Part shown: positions 41,246 to 50,891 of the stretch, one piece after another
How the letters are laid out: the number at the start of each line of letters is the position of its first letter
Numbering within the stretch: the first letter of the stretch is position 1
NCBI RefSeq assembly: GCF_000969905.1
Contig: NZ_CP009520.1
Location: 1,302,001-1,366,000, forward strand
Origin: Methanosarcina vacuolata Z-761
Lineage (GTDB): Archaea > Halobacteriota > Methanosarcinia > Methanosarcinales > Methanosarcinaceae
Length of the DNA: 64,000 nucleotides
Reading direction: 5' to 3'
Made by a program: the position numbers and the translations under genes
The notes under the pieces: generated by a model
What the model saw: only the letters and a program-made list of their open reading frames with translations
The model's database searches: none
What the model was told of the DNA's origin: nothing

Positions 41246-43852
41246 CTATTTAGAATTCATCTCCTTAAAAAAACTAATCTCGAAACCTGTTCCCCTGCTC
41301 CGGTCGAGTCTAATATCCCCTTCAATCTGATCTACAAGCGTTGTTACCAGTTGCAGTCCCAGGGAAGTTGTATTCCGGAAGTCCAGTTTCTCAGGGAATC
41401 CCCTGCCGTTATCTCTAACTATAAGGGTTAACTTCTCCTCCCTGTCCTCTGTTACGCCGTTAAGGCCAGTCTGTTCATTATTCTGCGGCATGGCTTTTGT
41501 GTTTCCGGAGTTATCATAATTCTTTTCCTGCAAGGTAGAGTTTTCTCTATTTCTGTGTAACTCAATATATATCTCTCCTTCTTTCTCTCCGGCAAAAGCA
41601 TGTTTCAGGGAATTCGAGACCAGCTCATTGACAATTATTCCCAGGGGAACAGCCGTATCCATTCCCAGAAAAACCTTTTCGACATCCAGCTTCAAACTCA
41701 CTTTCCTGCTGTCCAGGGAGTATGACTGGAACAGGTAATCTACAAGATTCTTAATATAATCCGCAAAGTCCACACTTACCATATCCTCGGACTGGTACAG
41801 TTTTTCGTGGACAAGAGCCATTGATTTGACCCTGTTCTGGCTGTCCCTGAAAGCCTCGATCACATCCCTGTCCGTAAAATTTCCGGACTCAAGATATAAA
41901 AGCATGGAAATCACCTGCAAATTATTCTTGATGCGGTGATGGATTTCTTTTTTGCGAATTTCCTCCATCTGGAGAAGTGCATCCTCGGCTTTCTTATGCT
42001 CGGTTATGTCCAGAATAATGCCCTGAAGATGGACTTCGCCGTCCTTGCTGCGCTGGATAACTGTCCTTTCGTCAACCCAGCGGACCTCCCCGGATTTTGT
42101 GAGAATCCGATATTCTGAGGTATAGTCCGTGCAGCCGGCTTCAACGTTCATCTCAAGTTCGACAGCCATCTTTTCCAGGTCTTCGGGATGCACAATATCT
42201 CCATAAAGAAGCCTGTTCGAGGTAAAATCCTCCACCTCATAACCCAGCCGAGTAATATTTTCCGAAACAAACTCTGCAGGCCACATGGGTTCATACTTCC
42301 ATAGAAACACGATTACAGGACTTGTATTAACAACCCTTTCCAGATCCTCTTTAAGCTTGTTGGAACGCTCAAGTTCTTTCGCATAGTCCAGAAGGGCTTT
42401 TTCCGCTTCTATGCGTTGGGTTGTAATCATATCAAGAGCCTGGCGGGTTTCTTCGATCCCGTCAGTAAGTAGCTTGAAATCTCCCTTCCCGTGGATACTG
42501 ATGGGTCGCTTAAAATCATTCTGCTGGAATGCAGTAAGGACTGCATTTGAATCATCGATAATACTGTTCAATGTTTCGGAGAATTTATCAAGTGTATTTC
42601 CGAGTTCTCTGAACTCTCCCTGCACATCTAAATTGACCCTTTCTTTTAATTCTCCTTCTGCAAGAGCATTGGTCACTCTTATACTCTCTCTGACTGGAAC
42701 AATTACAGCTTTAAGAATTTCATTCAGGCCCATAGGGATTTCCCTGATGTCTCTCTCCACATCCGTATCTGCCCTGACATCAAGCTTTCCTTTAACTGCG
42801 TCCTGTGCGATACTCTTGAAATCCTGAACAATTTCATCTATCGGCTTTGTGATAGAAAGGGCAATCATATAAGAAAGGGCAGCCATGAAGAGAATTGAAA
42901 TCGCAGAAATAACCAGAAGCCTGTTCCGAAGATCAACAACACCTGCAAGCATTTCTTCTTTTGGAATTACAAGCACAAAGGCGAGATCACCGGTTCGCAC
43001 AGGCTCGTAGAACATTACAACAGGTTTGCCTGTAGTAGAGTCCACGGTCTCAATATATCCGCCAGTTCCATTTTTTATGTCATCTGCGGCTCTGGCTATT
43101 TCTTTCGAATTAAAATCATAAAGACTCTTTTTCCCGATCCATTCCTTGTGTGTAGGGTAAGAGAGCAGGACACCTGTGTTACTTACCATGAAGGCATATC
43201 CCGTATCAAATGCCTTGACCTTACTCACCACCTCGTCCATATATTTCAGAGGGACATCCGCCCCCGCTATCCCCACGAACTTTCCATCCTTGAAAATCGG
43301 GGAAACATGGCTGACCATGAATATGCCTTCATAAAAGTACGGTTCTGTAAGGACATCCTCTCCTCTGGCTTTGGGAAGCTGGTAATAATCAGAAGAATCA
43401 TAATTAACAAGAGGCGCTACCGTAAGATTGCCTTTAATCTTATTACAATAGGGGACAAACCTGCCTGTTGCATCGTGTCCTGGGGCGTTAATATATTCTG
43501 CATCTTTGCCATCAAAAGCGTTTGGCTCATATCCCACATAAACCCCAATCAGATTCGGATTTTTTTCAAGGATATTCTTAAGGATGCCAATTACCTCAGT
43601 CCTGTTGGAAGCCTTGTAATTTTCCATTGTAAGGGCAACCGTATTTGCAACTGCGCTGTTAGCTTTCATGTCGGCGTCGAACTGGTTTGCATAACTGCTT
43701 GCCATTTCGATTGATTTCTGATAAGCCAGCTTTTCTTCCTGGGAAGTGACCGTACTGATGATCACAGCCGTAGAGACTGCAAGAACAAGAAAAACCCCGA
43801 CAACAATATAGATAACTAGCTTTGATTTCAGGGGGAAATTATTAAATCTCAT
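41246..43852 (-). CDS. Cache-HAMP-PAS sensor histidine kinase
   Basis: An 868-residue membrane kinase. Order: helix at about 10-32, extracellular dCache domain about 35-285 (GVYVGYEPNAFDGKD, YFYEGIFMVSHVSPIFKDGKFVGIAGADV), second helix about 300-325, HAMP (about 325-380) with a second HAMP-like stretch, PAS domain about 510-625, then a HisKA_2-type dimerisation part with His in EIHHRIKNNLQVISMLL, and HATPase with NELVSNSLKHAF and DNGRGFPEK. Cache domains usually sense small organic ligands. ATG 43852 has GGAG eight bases upstream; TTG 43858 is less likely. It forms an operon with the receiver at 40809. Confidence 0.93.
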   Translation of the reverse strand: MRFNNFPLKSKLVIYIVVGVFLVLAVSTAVIISTVTSQEEKLAYQKSIEMASSYANQFDADMKANSAVANTVALTMENYKASNRTEVIGILKNILEKNPNLIGVYVGYEPNAFDGKDAEYINAPGHDATGRFVPYCNKIKGNLTVAPLVNYDSSDYYQLPKARGEDVLTEPYFYEGIFMVSHVSPIFKDGKFVGIAGADVPLKYMDEVVSKVKAFDTGYAFMVSNTGVLLSYPTHKEWIGKKSLYDFNSKEIARAADDIKNGTGGYIETVDSTTGKPVVMFYEPVRTGDLAFVLVIPKEEMLAGVVDLRNRLLVISAISILFMAALSYMIALSITKPIDEIVQDFKSIAQDAVKGKLDVRADTDVERDIREIPMGLNEILKAVIVPVRESIRVTNALAEGELKERVNLDVQGEFRELGNTLDKFSETLNSIIDDSNAVLTAFQQNDFKRPISIHGKGDFKLLTDGIEETRQALDMITTQRIEAEKALLDYAKELERSNKLKEDLERVVNTSPVIVFLWKYEPMWPAEFVSENITRLGYEVEDFTSNRLLYGDIVHPEDLEKMAVELEMNVEAGCTDYTSEYRILTKSGEVRWVDERTVIQRSKDGEVHLQGIILDITEHKKAEDALLQMEEIRKKEIHHRIKNNLQVISMLLYLESGNFTDRDVIEAFRDSQNRVKSMALVHEKLYQSEDMVSVDFADYIKNLVDYLFQSYSLDSRKVSLKLDVEKVFLGMDTAVPLGIIVNELVSNSLKHAFAGEKEGEIYIELHRNRENSTLQEKNYDNSGNTKAMPQNNEQTGLNGVTEDREEKLTLIVRDNGRGFPEKLDFRNTTSLGLQLVTTLVDQIEGDIRLDRSRGTGFEISFFKEMNSK

Positions 43853-43927
43853 AGTCAAAACTCCAGCCAGTTATGAAAGAAAGGTGAAAGGCCTGTTTCT
43901 GTCTTACCTGTAAAGACCAGGCATGCT

Positions 43928-44713
43928 TCAGATTTCGATTACTTTTTGAGACAATTCATTATAATGTATGAAAAGCTCCCTTCCCCAGCGAAGAGCGCTT
44001 GCATCGAAACTCATCACTTTTCTGTGGTCGTATTTTCCCTGCTTGTCGAAGAGGCAGATATACATGAATTTTTCAGTAACAGCAATTGTCGGAAGCTTCA
44101 GGTTTTCCTCGCAGACTTTAACAACCGTATTCTCGGAGTCGAGCAGGGTTTCCAGCTCGTCTCTGCAGTCATTTTTTAGCCTTTCAAGTACGGCTTTTGT
44201 AAGCACTATTTCCATTTCAGCTCCGCTTTTTGCAAGCCTGGAATAAAGCGACGAATAAAGAGGATGATAATAAGAAAGCGAACTCATGATGCATCTGGAT
44301 TTTATAAGATTTTCAGTAAATTCCCTTGGAAGGTCAAAAAGATGGTTAAGATCAGGTTCGATTACCATGCACTCCCCCAGTTCTCCAAGCCGCATAAATT
44401 GCTCCTGGGGTATGACACTTGTATCCCGGCTTGTCCAGTATTCCTTGTTTTCCTCGAGGACCTCAAGTGTATTAAGGAGAGGGAGCATGTTTCCTACGAC
44501 AAGTTTTCCAATCTCCGAGAGCATATAAGTGTTCTCTTTCTGAAGGACCAGGCCCTGTTTTTTAAGGATCTTAATCTGGGGCATCATCGCCTTTGAGGTC
44601 ACGTTGAGAGAGGTTTTTATTTGCTCAATGTCCCTGGGACCTTCCATAAGCAGTAAAAGGAGATTTTTTCTTTTTTCAGAAAGCCAGATAGTATCACACA
44701 AAGATGAGCTCAT
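43928..44713 (-). CDS. Winged-helix regulator with FilR1/methanogenesis-type C-terminal domain
   Basis: A 261-residue protein: ArsR-like winged helix at about 10-75 (SEKRKNLLLLLMEGPRDIEQIKTSLNVTSKAMMPQIKILKKQGLV) and a C-terminal domain at about 95-255 with LGELGECMVIEPDLNHLFDLP and a late AVTEKFMYICLFDKQGKYDHRKVMSF. This architecture is that of the Methanosarcina regulators of methyltransferase genes (MsrA-G/MreA-like); the target here is unknown. ATG 44713 has no Shine-Dalgarno, so a leaderless message is likely. It lies upstream of the kinase gene on the same strand (75 bases). Confidence 0.85.
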   Translation of the reverse strand: MSSSLCDTIWLSEKRKNLLLLLMEGPRDIEQIKTSLNVTSKAMMPQIKILKKQGLVLQKENTYMLSEIGKLVVGNMLPLLNTLEVLEENKEYWTSRDTSVIPQEQFMRLGELGECMVIEPDLNHLFDLPREFTENLIKSRCIMSSLSYYHPLYSSLYSRLAKSGAEMEIVLTKAVLERLKNDCRDELETLLDSENTVVKVCEENLKLPTIAVTEKFMYICLFDKQGKYDHRKVMSFDASALRWGRELFIHYNELSQKVIEI

Positions 44714-45520
44714 TGTTAACTCATATTTATAGAAAGTACTTTTATTAAAAGATTATGTTATATCCAATTTATATTTAAAAATTTTTGAGTTTGAACACAT
44801 TCTGAAATAGATTTTAAAAGAGTTTCTAAAAGGATTCATGAGCCTTGATAAATTCGATTGAAAATTTTAATGCCATTAAAAAATCACTCTACCTTAGGAC
44901 CTGCATGTAGCTCTTTCTTTTTCCCGAAACTTTTGCAAGAGCAACGCGGATCGGGCTATATATTATTGAAACCATAGATAAGTCACTTGCCAGTTAACAA
45001 GAACAAATCCAACAAAAAAGAATTGCCTGAAAGAACAATGAATACTTCCGAAAGGGCAAGTAATAAATTAAAAATGGCGTTAAAAACGGGATAAGTGATC
45101 ACGTAATAACCAAATATGGCAAGAAAAATCGGATAAAGTGACCACTAAAATAATTAAAAAATTATACGAAAAAACGGGATAAAATTACCACCAATAATAA
45201 AAACGGTGAAATAAAAAACGACATAAAAATGAACTAAAAATGGCACATTAAAAACGGATTAAAATACAAACATTAAAAAACGCTAGAAATTGTTTCATCC
45301 TTTTGAGATGAAATTACAGAGTACTGCTGGATTCATGCAGAATCTATGTGAATATCTGGCTGAAACTCACGGTACTTCTGGAAAACTAAAAAAGAAAATT
45401 TCAGGCTTAACCGAAATATTCTTTACTCCAAACTCCAGCAAATGCATTAAAAATGTACCAGAACTGTGGTATGTGGGAATGCCATAGCTTCTGGGTACCT
45501 CCGTATTGAATTTTTTCTCA
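44714..45520. other. Gene-poor region with degenerate A-rich repeats
   Basis: Roughly 45050-45290 holds imperfect repeats around AAAAACGG(A)TAAA. A 65-codon frame at 45290-45487 has no ribosome site and is not called. The rest has no visible feature. Confidence 0.45.
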
Positions 45521-45730
45521 TTGGTCATGGATTAAAGAATTTTCTTGCCCGATAGCTGTCGATTTTGCGCCTGATAACTGTCGATTTTGCATTAGAAGCC
45601 GGCCTTAAATTTTTGCCTCTTTACATGAAATCACTATTTTGTTCCAGCTCATAATTTAGTAACATATTTAAAAAATGTTGAGAAAATTGATGCAATTTGT
45701 CACGATTCTTCACTTAATTGAAGACGCATG
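45521..45730 (+). repeat. Dispersed repeat family 1, copy B
   Basis: Same blocks as copies A and C: GAATTTTCTTGCCCGATAGC, GCCGGCCTTAAATTT, ATGAAATC and TTTGTCACGATTCTTCACTT, ending GAAGACGCATG. Inside, the unit GATAACTGTCGATTTTGC is doubled. Confidence 0.75.
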
Positions 45731-46132
45731 AAGCAAAGTTATAATCTCAGGAAAACTTCCTTTAGCTAAATTATTCACTAATCGCTTCAGTATTTTGAAG
45801 GGTATGAGTGCATCTTTTTACGCAACTTCTTATTTTGTTTTATACGATTTTAGTGTCTAATATGTACTCTTTGTTAATTCTAATTTTATTTGAAAAGATC
45901 AACTGAGGGCTGTTTCCAATTTATTTCTGGCAATTTCTTTTTTTTTCGAGCCGTAATAGAGAACTTGTCCGTTTAAATCTTTTTTCTTTATAACTTGACA
46001 TTATATATAGAACTGAAATTGTTATATAGAAAGGAGAACGATAAAGATTTAGAATCTTTGTTACCTACAAAAAGATATGCTTTAATATTTTTAAAGTGTA
46101 ACTACTTGCAAAGATTATTTATAAACTACCGT

Positions 46133-46139
46133 GGGGGAG
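46133..46139 (+). promoter_or_regulatory. Ribosome binding site before the ATT start
   Basis: GGGGGAG, 5 bases before ATT 46145; no ATG, GTG or TTG lies at a usable distance in the coding frame. Confidence 0.55.
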
Positions 46140-46144
46140 TCAGT

Positions 46145-46372
46145 ATTAAGAGAAGGAGCAGGACTGATATCGCAGTAGATATTTTAAGAGTCGCAATGAA
46201 CGGGGCCAAGAAAACTCATATTGTATATGAGGTAAATCTGAACTTCAATATCGCCCAGAAATACCTTGAAATGTTAAAAGAAAAAGAGCTTATCAGACAT
46301 GAAAATGGGCTTTTCATCACTACTGACAAAGGAAAAGTCTTTCAGGAAATGGCTAAGGAACTCAAGCTCTAA
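46145..46372 (+). CDS. Winged-helix DNA-binding protein (HTH_45 type) with apparent ATT start
   Basis: A compact archaeal winged helix of 75 residues: KRRSRTDIAVDILRVAMNGA, KKTHIVYEVNLNFNIAQKYLEML and KELIRHENGLFITTDKGKVFQEM. Homologues usually begin M-K-R-R-S. Here the codon before KRRSRT is ATT (46145), five bases after GGGGGAG (46133-46139). No ATG or GTG is in frame nearby; a TTG at about 46106 and the 125-codon frame from 45995 would add an unlike N-terminus. I take ATT as the initiator. It stands alone. Confidence 0.72.
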   Translation: MKRRSRTDIAVDILRVAMNGAKKTHIVYEVNLNFNIAQKYLEMLKEKELIRHENGLFITTDKGKVFQEMAKELKL

Positions 46373-46584
46373 AAGATTTTTATCTTTTTACTTTCTATTA
46401 AATTTTCCCATCTTTTTTATTTTCAATTTTTCATTTTTACTATCTTAAAATTACACTTGAAATCGACTTTTTCCGTGTCCATCTTTTTTCTTGAGTTACT
46501 CTTATGTAACTCAGCCCAAAGATCAGGTGAGGATAAGCGCCTGGTGAGTAATTCGAAATAGCATTTCTAAATTATAATGCGCCC

Positions 46585-46594
46585 TCATATAAAT
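46585..46594 (+). promoter_or_regulatory. TATA box for a near-leaderless transcript
   Basis: CATATAAATA lies about 27-36 bases before the ATG at 46621, and no Shine-Dalgarno separates them, so transcription probably starts at or near the start codon. Confidence 0.5.
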
Positions 46595-46620
46595 AAAAGC
46601 AGTTTGGAAACATATATACT

Positions 46621-47271
46621 ATGGTGATTAAGGCACTTTTTTTAAACTGCACTCTGAAAAAATCGCCTCGGGTATCAAATACTCGCGCTCTTGTTGACAA
46701 GGCAGTAGCTATCTTCGATGAACTTGGTGTTGAAAGTGAAGTGATAAGGGTTGTGGATCATAACGTGGCTTTTGGGATTTCCTCAGATGAAGGAGGAGGC
46801 GATGAATGGCCCTTGATCCTTGAGAAGATAAAAGCCTGTAATATTCTTGTTATAGCAACTCCCATCTGGTTTGGAGTTCTCTCATCTGTGGCAAAGATGG
46901 TAATTGAGAGGCTGGATGGAACTTATATGGAAGGGGATCCCAAAACCGGTCAGTATCCTCTTTATGGAAAGGCTGCAGGAGTCATAGTTACAGGAAACGA
47001 GGATGGGGCACACGATGTCTGTTCAACTATACTCTTTAGCCTTACTCATCTGGGCTGCACTGTCCCTCCAAATGCAGACTGTTATTGGGTTGGTGATGCC
47101 GGTCCGGGTCCAAGTTACATAGAAGCTGGAGGAGATAAGCATCTCTATACAAATCGGACAGCCAGATATATGGTACACAATCTGGCATATTTTGCAAAGC
47201 TGCTCAAAGAAAACCCTATCCCTACCAATTTAAAGAAACTTGATGAGGAGGCAAAAAAGGTAAGCGACTGA
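46621..47271 (+). CDS. Flavodoxin-like NAD(P)H-dependent FMN reductase
   Basis: A 216-residue flavodoxin-fold protein: LNCTLKKSPRVSNTRALVDKA (phosphate loop), ILVIATPIWFGVLSSVAKMVIERLDG (flavin loop), AAGVIVTGNEDGAH and LGCTVPPNADCYWVG. Related to iron-sulfur-free WrbA/NADPH-dependent FMN reductase proteins; the electron acceptor is unknown. ATG 46621 has no ribosome site but a well placed TATA box, suggesting a leaderless message. The CDC48 pseudogene lies downstream. Confidence 0.87.
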   Translation: MVIKALFLNCTLKKSPRVSNTRALVDKAVAIFDELGVESEVIRVVDHNVAFGISSDEGGGDEWPLILEKIKACNILVIATPIWFGVLSSVAKMVIERLDGTYMEGDPKTGQYPLYGKAAGVIVTGNEDGAHDVCSTILFSLTHLGCTVPPNADCYWVGDAGPGPSYIEAGGDKHLYTNRTARYMVHNLAYFAKLLKENPIPTNLKKLDEEAKKVSD

Positions 47272-47348
47272 TGCTGACCTATCCGAGGGCTGTTGATCTT
47301 TTCACAAAGTCCTGACACTTTTACTGCTAGATGGGGGTATTATTTGGT

Positions 47349-47957
47349 CGATAGCGATAAAAAGACGATAAAATTGAAAGTTGCAGAAGCCGATCAAAGG
47401 GATGTTGGAAAAGGCATTAACCGAATAGGCGATAGTTGAGGTCTTTTACACGGGCAAGGCAGGGCGCTCTTTAAATAATTTTTTGGAGGAACTTGACTCA
47501 CTTGCGCCCACTCGCAGGGTTTCTATAATTGAGCTTCAGGTTACGGCAAGAATCCTTAATCAGCTTCTCTCAGAAATAGATGGGTTTGAAGAACTCAGGG
47601 CTGAGTAGTAATTGGTGCAGCCAATCGCCCTGACGTCATTGATCCTGCACTTATCCTGCCAGGACATTTTGATGAACTGATCTTTTTTCCGACCTCTTAT
47701 GAGGGAGCTTGCAGGGAGATCTTCAAAGTCCATACCGAAAAATGGAGCCTGTAGAGGATATTGATATCGAAAAGCTCGTTTCTATGAACAATCAGTATAC
47801 AGGTGCAGACATTGCAGCCGTATGTAAAAAGGTGAGAAGGTTTGTTCTGAAGGCTTGTTCTGGTGAGGATCTTCATACAAAAAATGTTAAGCAGAAACAC
47901 TTCCTTAAAGCAATAAAAGAAACTGGATCTTCAGTCACAACTTATTTAATTTTTTAA
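47349..47957 (+). pseudogene. CDC48/VAT-type AAA ATPase pseudogene with internal deletion
   Basis: The start reads VDSDKKTIKLKVAEADQRDVGKGINRI, the N-domain of archaeal CDC48 (VAT), then stops. After a jump it reads FLEELDSLAPTRR (Walker B region), VTARILNQLLSEIDGFEEL, then in another frame VIGAANRPDVIDPALILPG and IFFPTSYEGACREIFKVHTEK, and again shifted EDIDIEKLVSMNNQYTGADIAAVCKKVRR. These are consecutive pieces of the D2 ATPase module. Most of the gene including Walker A is missing, and stops and frameshifts are present. The C-terminal 82-codon frame at 47709-47957 is not a real gene. Confidence 0.85.
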
Positions 47958-48185
47958 ATACAGTGTTTGCATTATCTGTTTTTAAACTGAATATTTTTAA
48001 CTTCCATTTTTACCCAGTTATGTCATAGAGTTTTTTCGAGAAAAATCCTCTTAATTTAATATCACCTGTTATGTTGTGGAGTTTTTCCGAGAATAATTCT
48101 CTGAATTTAATATCAACTATTTTTTAACTTCACAAATTATGTTAACCAATGATATTAAATATAATAATTACTATCGGTAATATAC

Positions 48186-48746
48186 ATGCAGCTTCCAACA
48201 CCCGAAGATCTTAAAAAAAGAAGAAATGAACTCGGGCTTACCCAGAGCGATCTGGCTAAAAGGGCAGGAGTAAGTCAGCCCCTTATAGCTCGTATAGAAT
48301 CGGGAGACGTAGATCCCAGGCTTTCGACTGTCAGGAAAATCCTTGACGCTTTTGAGGAAGTTGAAAAGGAACAGCAGATTATTATAATAGATCTTATGCA
48401 TTCCCCTGTAATTCATGTTTCTCCAGGCGATTCTGTGGAAGAAGTAGTAAACTTGATGCAGAAGCATGGTTTTTCACAGGTCCCTGTACTTGATGGTGGC
48501 ATTCCGGTTGGAAGTGTTTCCGAAGACATGATAGTGAAATTGATGGCCGAAAGTAAGAAAAAATCAATTTCCCAGATGAAAGTCTCTGAGATAATGGGAG
48601 AGGCCTTCCCAACAGTGTCTCCAGGTATCTCTATCTCAGTCGTGTCGCACATGCTGGAAGGAAATCCTGCCGTACTGGTCGTAGAAAAAGGGGCAGTTAT
48701 CGGCGTTGTGACAAAACATGATGTAATGACGCTTCTCCAGGGCTGA
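48186..48746 (+). CDS. HTH-CBS regulator
   Basis: A 186-residue protein: XRE-type helix-turn-helix at residues about 5-60 (LKKRRNELGLTQSDLAKRAGVSQPLIARIESGDVDPRLSTVRKIL) and two CBS domains at about 70-185 (MHSPVIHVSPGDSVEEVVNLMQKHGFSQVPVLD, MGEAFPTVSPGISISVVSHML). CBS pairs bind adenine nucleotides or S-adenosylmethionine-like ligands, so it may sense energy or methyl status. ATG 48186 lacks a Shine-Dalgarno; an AAATATAATAATT box about 30 bases upstream fits a leaderless transcript. Stand-alone. Confidence 0.9.
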   Translation: MQLPTPEDLKKRRNELGLTQSDLAKRAGVSQPLIARIESGDVDPRLSTVRKILDAFEEVEKEQQIIIIDLMHSPVIHVSPGDSVEEVVNLMQKHGFSQVPVLDGGIPVGSVSEDMIVKLMAESKKKSISQMKVSEIMGEAFPTVSPGISISVVSHMLEGNPAVLVVEKGAVIGVVTKHDVMTLLQG

Positions 48747-49104
48747 TTGGCAAAATCCGTTCTCCTTATAGAGCGGTATTCGGGATCAGGGTTTGAAAAG
48801 CACATAATTATATACTAGAATCCAATTAAACCTGATCTCTAACTCGGAATAATGCTTAACCATGCAAAATAACTTAACTGATATAGTCCTGTGACAAACT
48901 ACTTGAATAAGATACTGCAGGGCCTTTTAAGTATACCGTATCACAACGATATTACTCTGAATTATTTCAAATTTGCAGTATTTTACTACTGTAAGTGTAA
49001 TACAAACTCTTTAAACAGATATAAACGGAAATATTAAAACACTTTATAACTACAATCTAATATTATATTAACTCAAAAATAATTTGAATTAGATTTAAGG
49101 ACAA

Positions 49105-49205
49105 ATATTAAATTCTATTAAAAAATAAACTCGGATTAATTTAATCAAAAAATAAACTTGGATTAAATCAAAAAATAAACTCGGATTAATTAAATCAAAT
49201 ATTAA
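49105..49205. repeat. Tandem repeat, about 27 bp, three copies
   Basis: AAAAAATAAACTCGGATTAA with TTAAATC spacers, within the 510-base gap that follows the HTH-CBS gene; the rest of that gap shows nothing. Confidence 0.8.
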
Positions 49206-49255
49206 AATTTAATTATATACTAAATTAAATTTTTAAAAAATGTGGAGCATGATAT

Positions 49256-49832
49256 ATGGATCTGGAAGATACCCTTCTCATGATGCCTGGCCCCGTAACT
49301 GTTACACCCAGAGTCCTTAGAGCTGTGTCAAAACCGATGAGCAACCATCGAAGTGCGGAGTTTGCCGGAATCTATACAGATTGCGGGGAAATTCTTTCCA
49401 GCGTTTTCCAGACAAAGAATGATATTTTCGTGCTAAGCGATTCGGGAACGGCGGGAATGAAAGCTGCTGTAGGTTCTCTGGATGGGAGCGGAGACAAAGT
49501 TATTCCCATAGAAAACGGAAAGTTCGGAGAGCGGTTTAAAGATATTGCAGCTATTTATGCGGACGTTGTCCCAGTTGTATTCTATGAAGGCTCCCACAAG
49601 TGTTAATGGTGAGGATATAAAGAGGGATATGAAGGCAAGAGGAGTAATTATTGCAGGCGGGAAGGAACGTCTTAAAAACAAGATTTTCAGAATAGGCTGC
49701 ATGGGTAATGCAACCGGAAGAGATGTGCTTTCGACCACCCCGCAGCTGGAGATCGTGCTGAATAAGCGTGGTTACGTTGATCTCCTGGGAGCAGGTACAG
49801 AAGCTGCAACCAGGGTTCTTGACAGAGCCTGA
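49256..49832 (+). pseudogene. Class V aminotransferase pseudogene with internal deletion
   Basis: The first frame (49256-49606) has the N-terminus of an alanine/serine-glyoxylate-type aminotransferase: MMPGPVTVTPRVLRAVSKPM, SNHRSAEFAGIY and LSDSGTAGMKAAVGSL. After VVFYEGSHKC it stops. A second frame (49545-49832) resumes near the C-terminus: GVIIAGGKERLKNKIFRIGC, MGNATGRDVL, then AGTEAATRVLDRA. About 190 middle residues, including the PLP lysine, are absent, so no activity is expected. It is placed 99 bases upstream of ribC. Confidence 0.85.
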
Positions 49833-49901
49833 AAAGGATAATTATGGATTTGATACAGGTAGAACAATATCTACCAGCTCTTTTCAGGAAAACCCTTATA
49901 A

Positions 49902-50390
<489 letters not shown>

Positions 50391-50434
50391 ACGTGAATCA
50401 ATTTATGTAAAAACAAGACTGGAGACCTTATCAG

Positions 50435-50839
50435 ATGACTATCAGCCTAGGATTTGTTGTAGCTGAATTTAACAGGGATCTGACCTATCAGATGGAACTG
50501 CTTGGAAGAGAACATGCGGAGTTCCTGGGGGCAACAGTTAAAGAGACTATTCTTGTCCCAGGAGTCTTTGACATGCCCCTTGCGATCAAGAAGCTTTGCC
50601 AGAGGGAAGACATCGATGCCGTGGTTACTATAGGATCTGTAATCGAAGGTGATACCGACCATGACCAGGTGGTTATGCAGCACGCTGCAAGGAAGATCAT
50701 GGATCTTTCTCTTGAGTTCAATAAGCCTGTAACTCTTGGAATTCCTGGCCCAGGTATGACCCGCATGGCGGCTCATGAACGTGTGGACTATGCAAAGAGG
50801 GCCGTTGAAGCTGCAGTAAAGCTGGTGCGGCGGCTGTGA
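50435..50839 (+). CDS. ribH: 6,7-dimethyl-8-ribityllumazine synthase
   Basis: RibH condenses ribityl-amino-uracil with dihydroxybutanone phosphate. Motifs: [46 protein letters not shown] (phosphate site and catalytic His region) and [12 protein letters not shown]. 134 residues, typical of archaeal forms that build a capsid-like shell. GGAG lies about 10 bases before ATG 50435. Its product feeds RibC encoded just upstream. Confidence 0.94.
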   Translation: MTISLGFVVAEFNRDLTYQMELLGREHAEFLGATVKETILVPGVFDMPLAIKKLCQREDIDAVVTIGSVIEGDTDHDQVVMQHAARKIMDLSLEFNKPVTLGIPGPGMTRMAAHERVDYAKRAVEAAVKLVRRL

Positions 50840-50891
50840 ATGTTATATTATCTAAATAAACTAGCAAATGTAATAAACCAGGACCATCCCT

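Noticed and set aside
45290-45487. 65-codon frame in the gap after the FilR1-type regulator
   Set aside because: No Shine-Dalgarno, lies in degenerate repeat DNA next to a dispersed repeat, no recognisable product.
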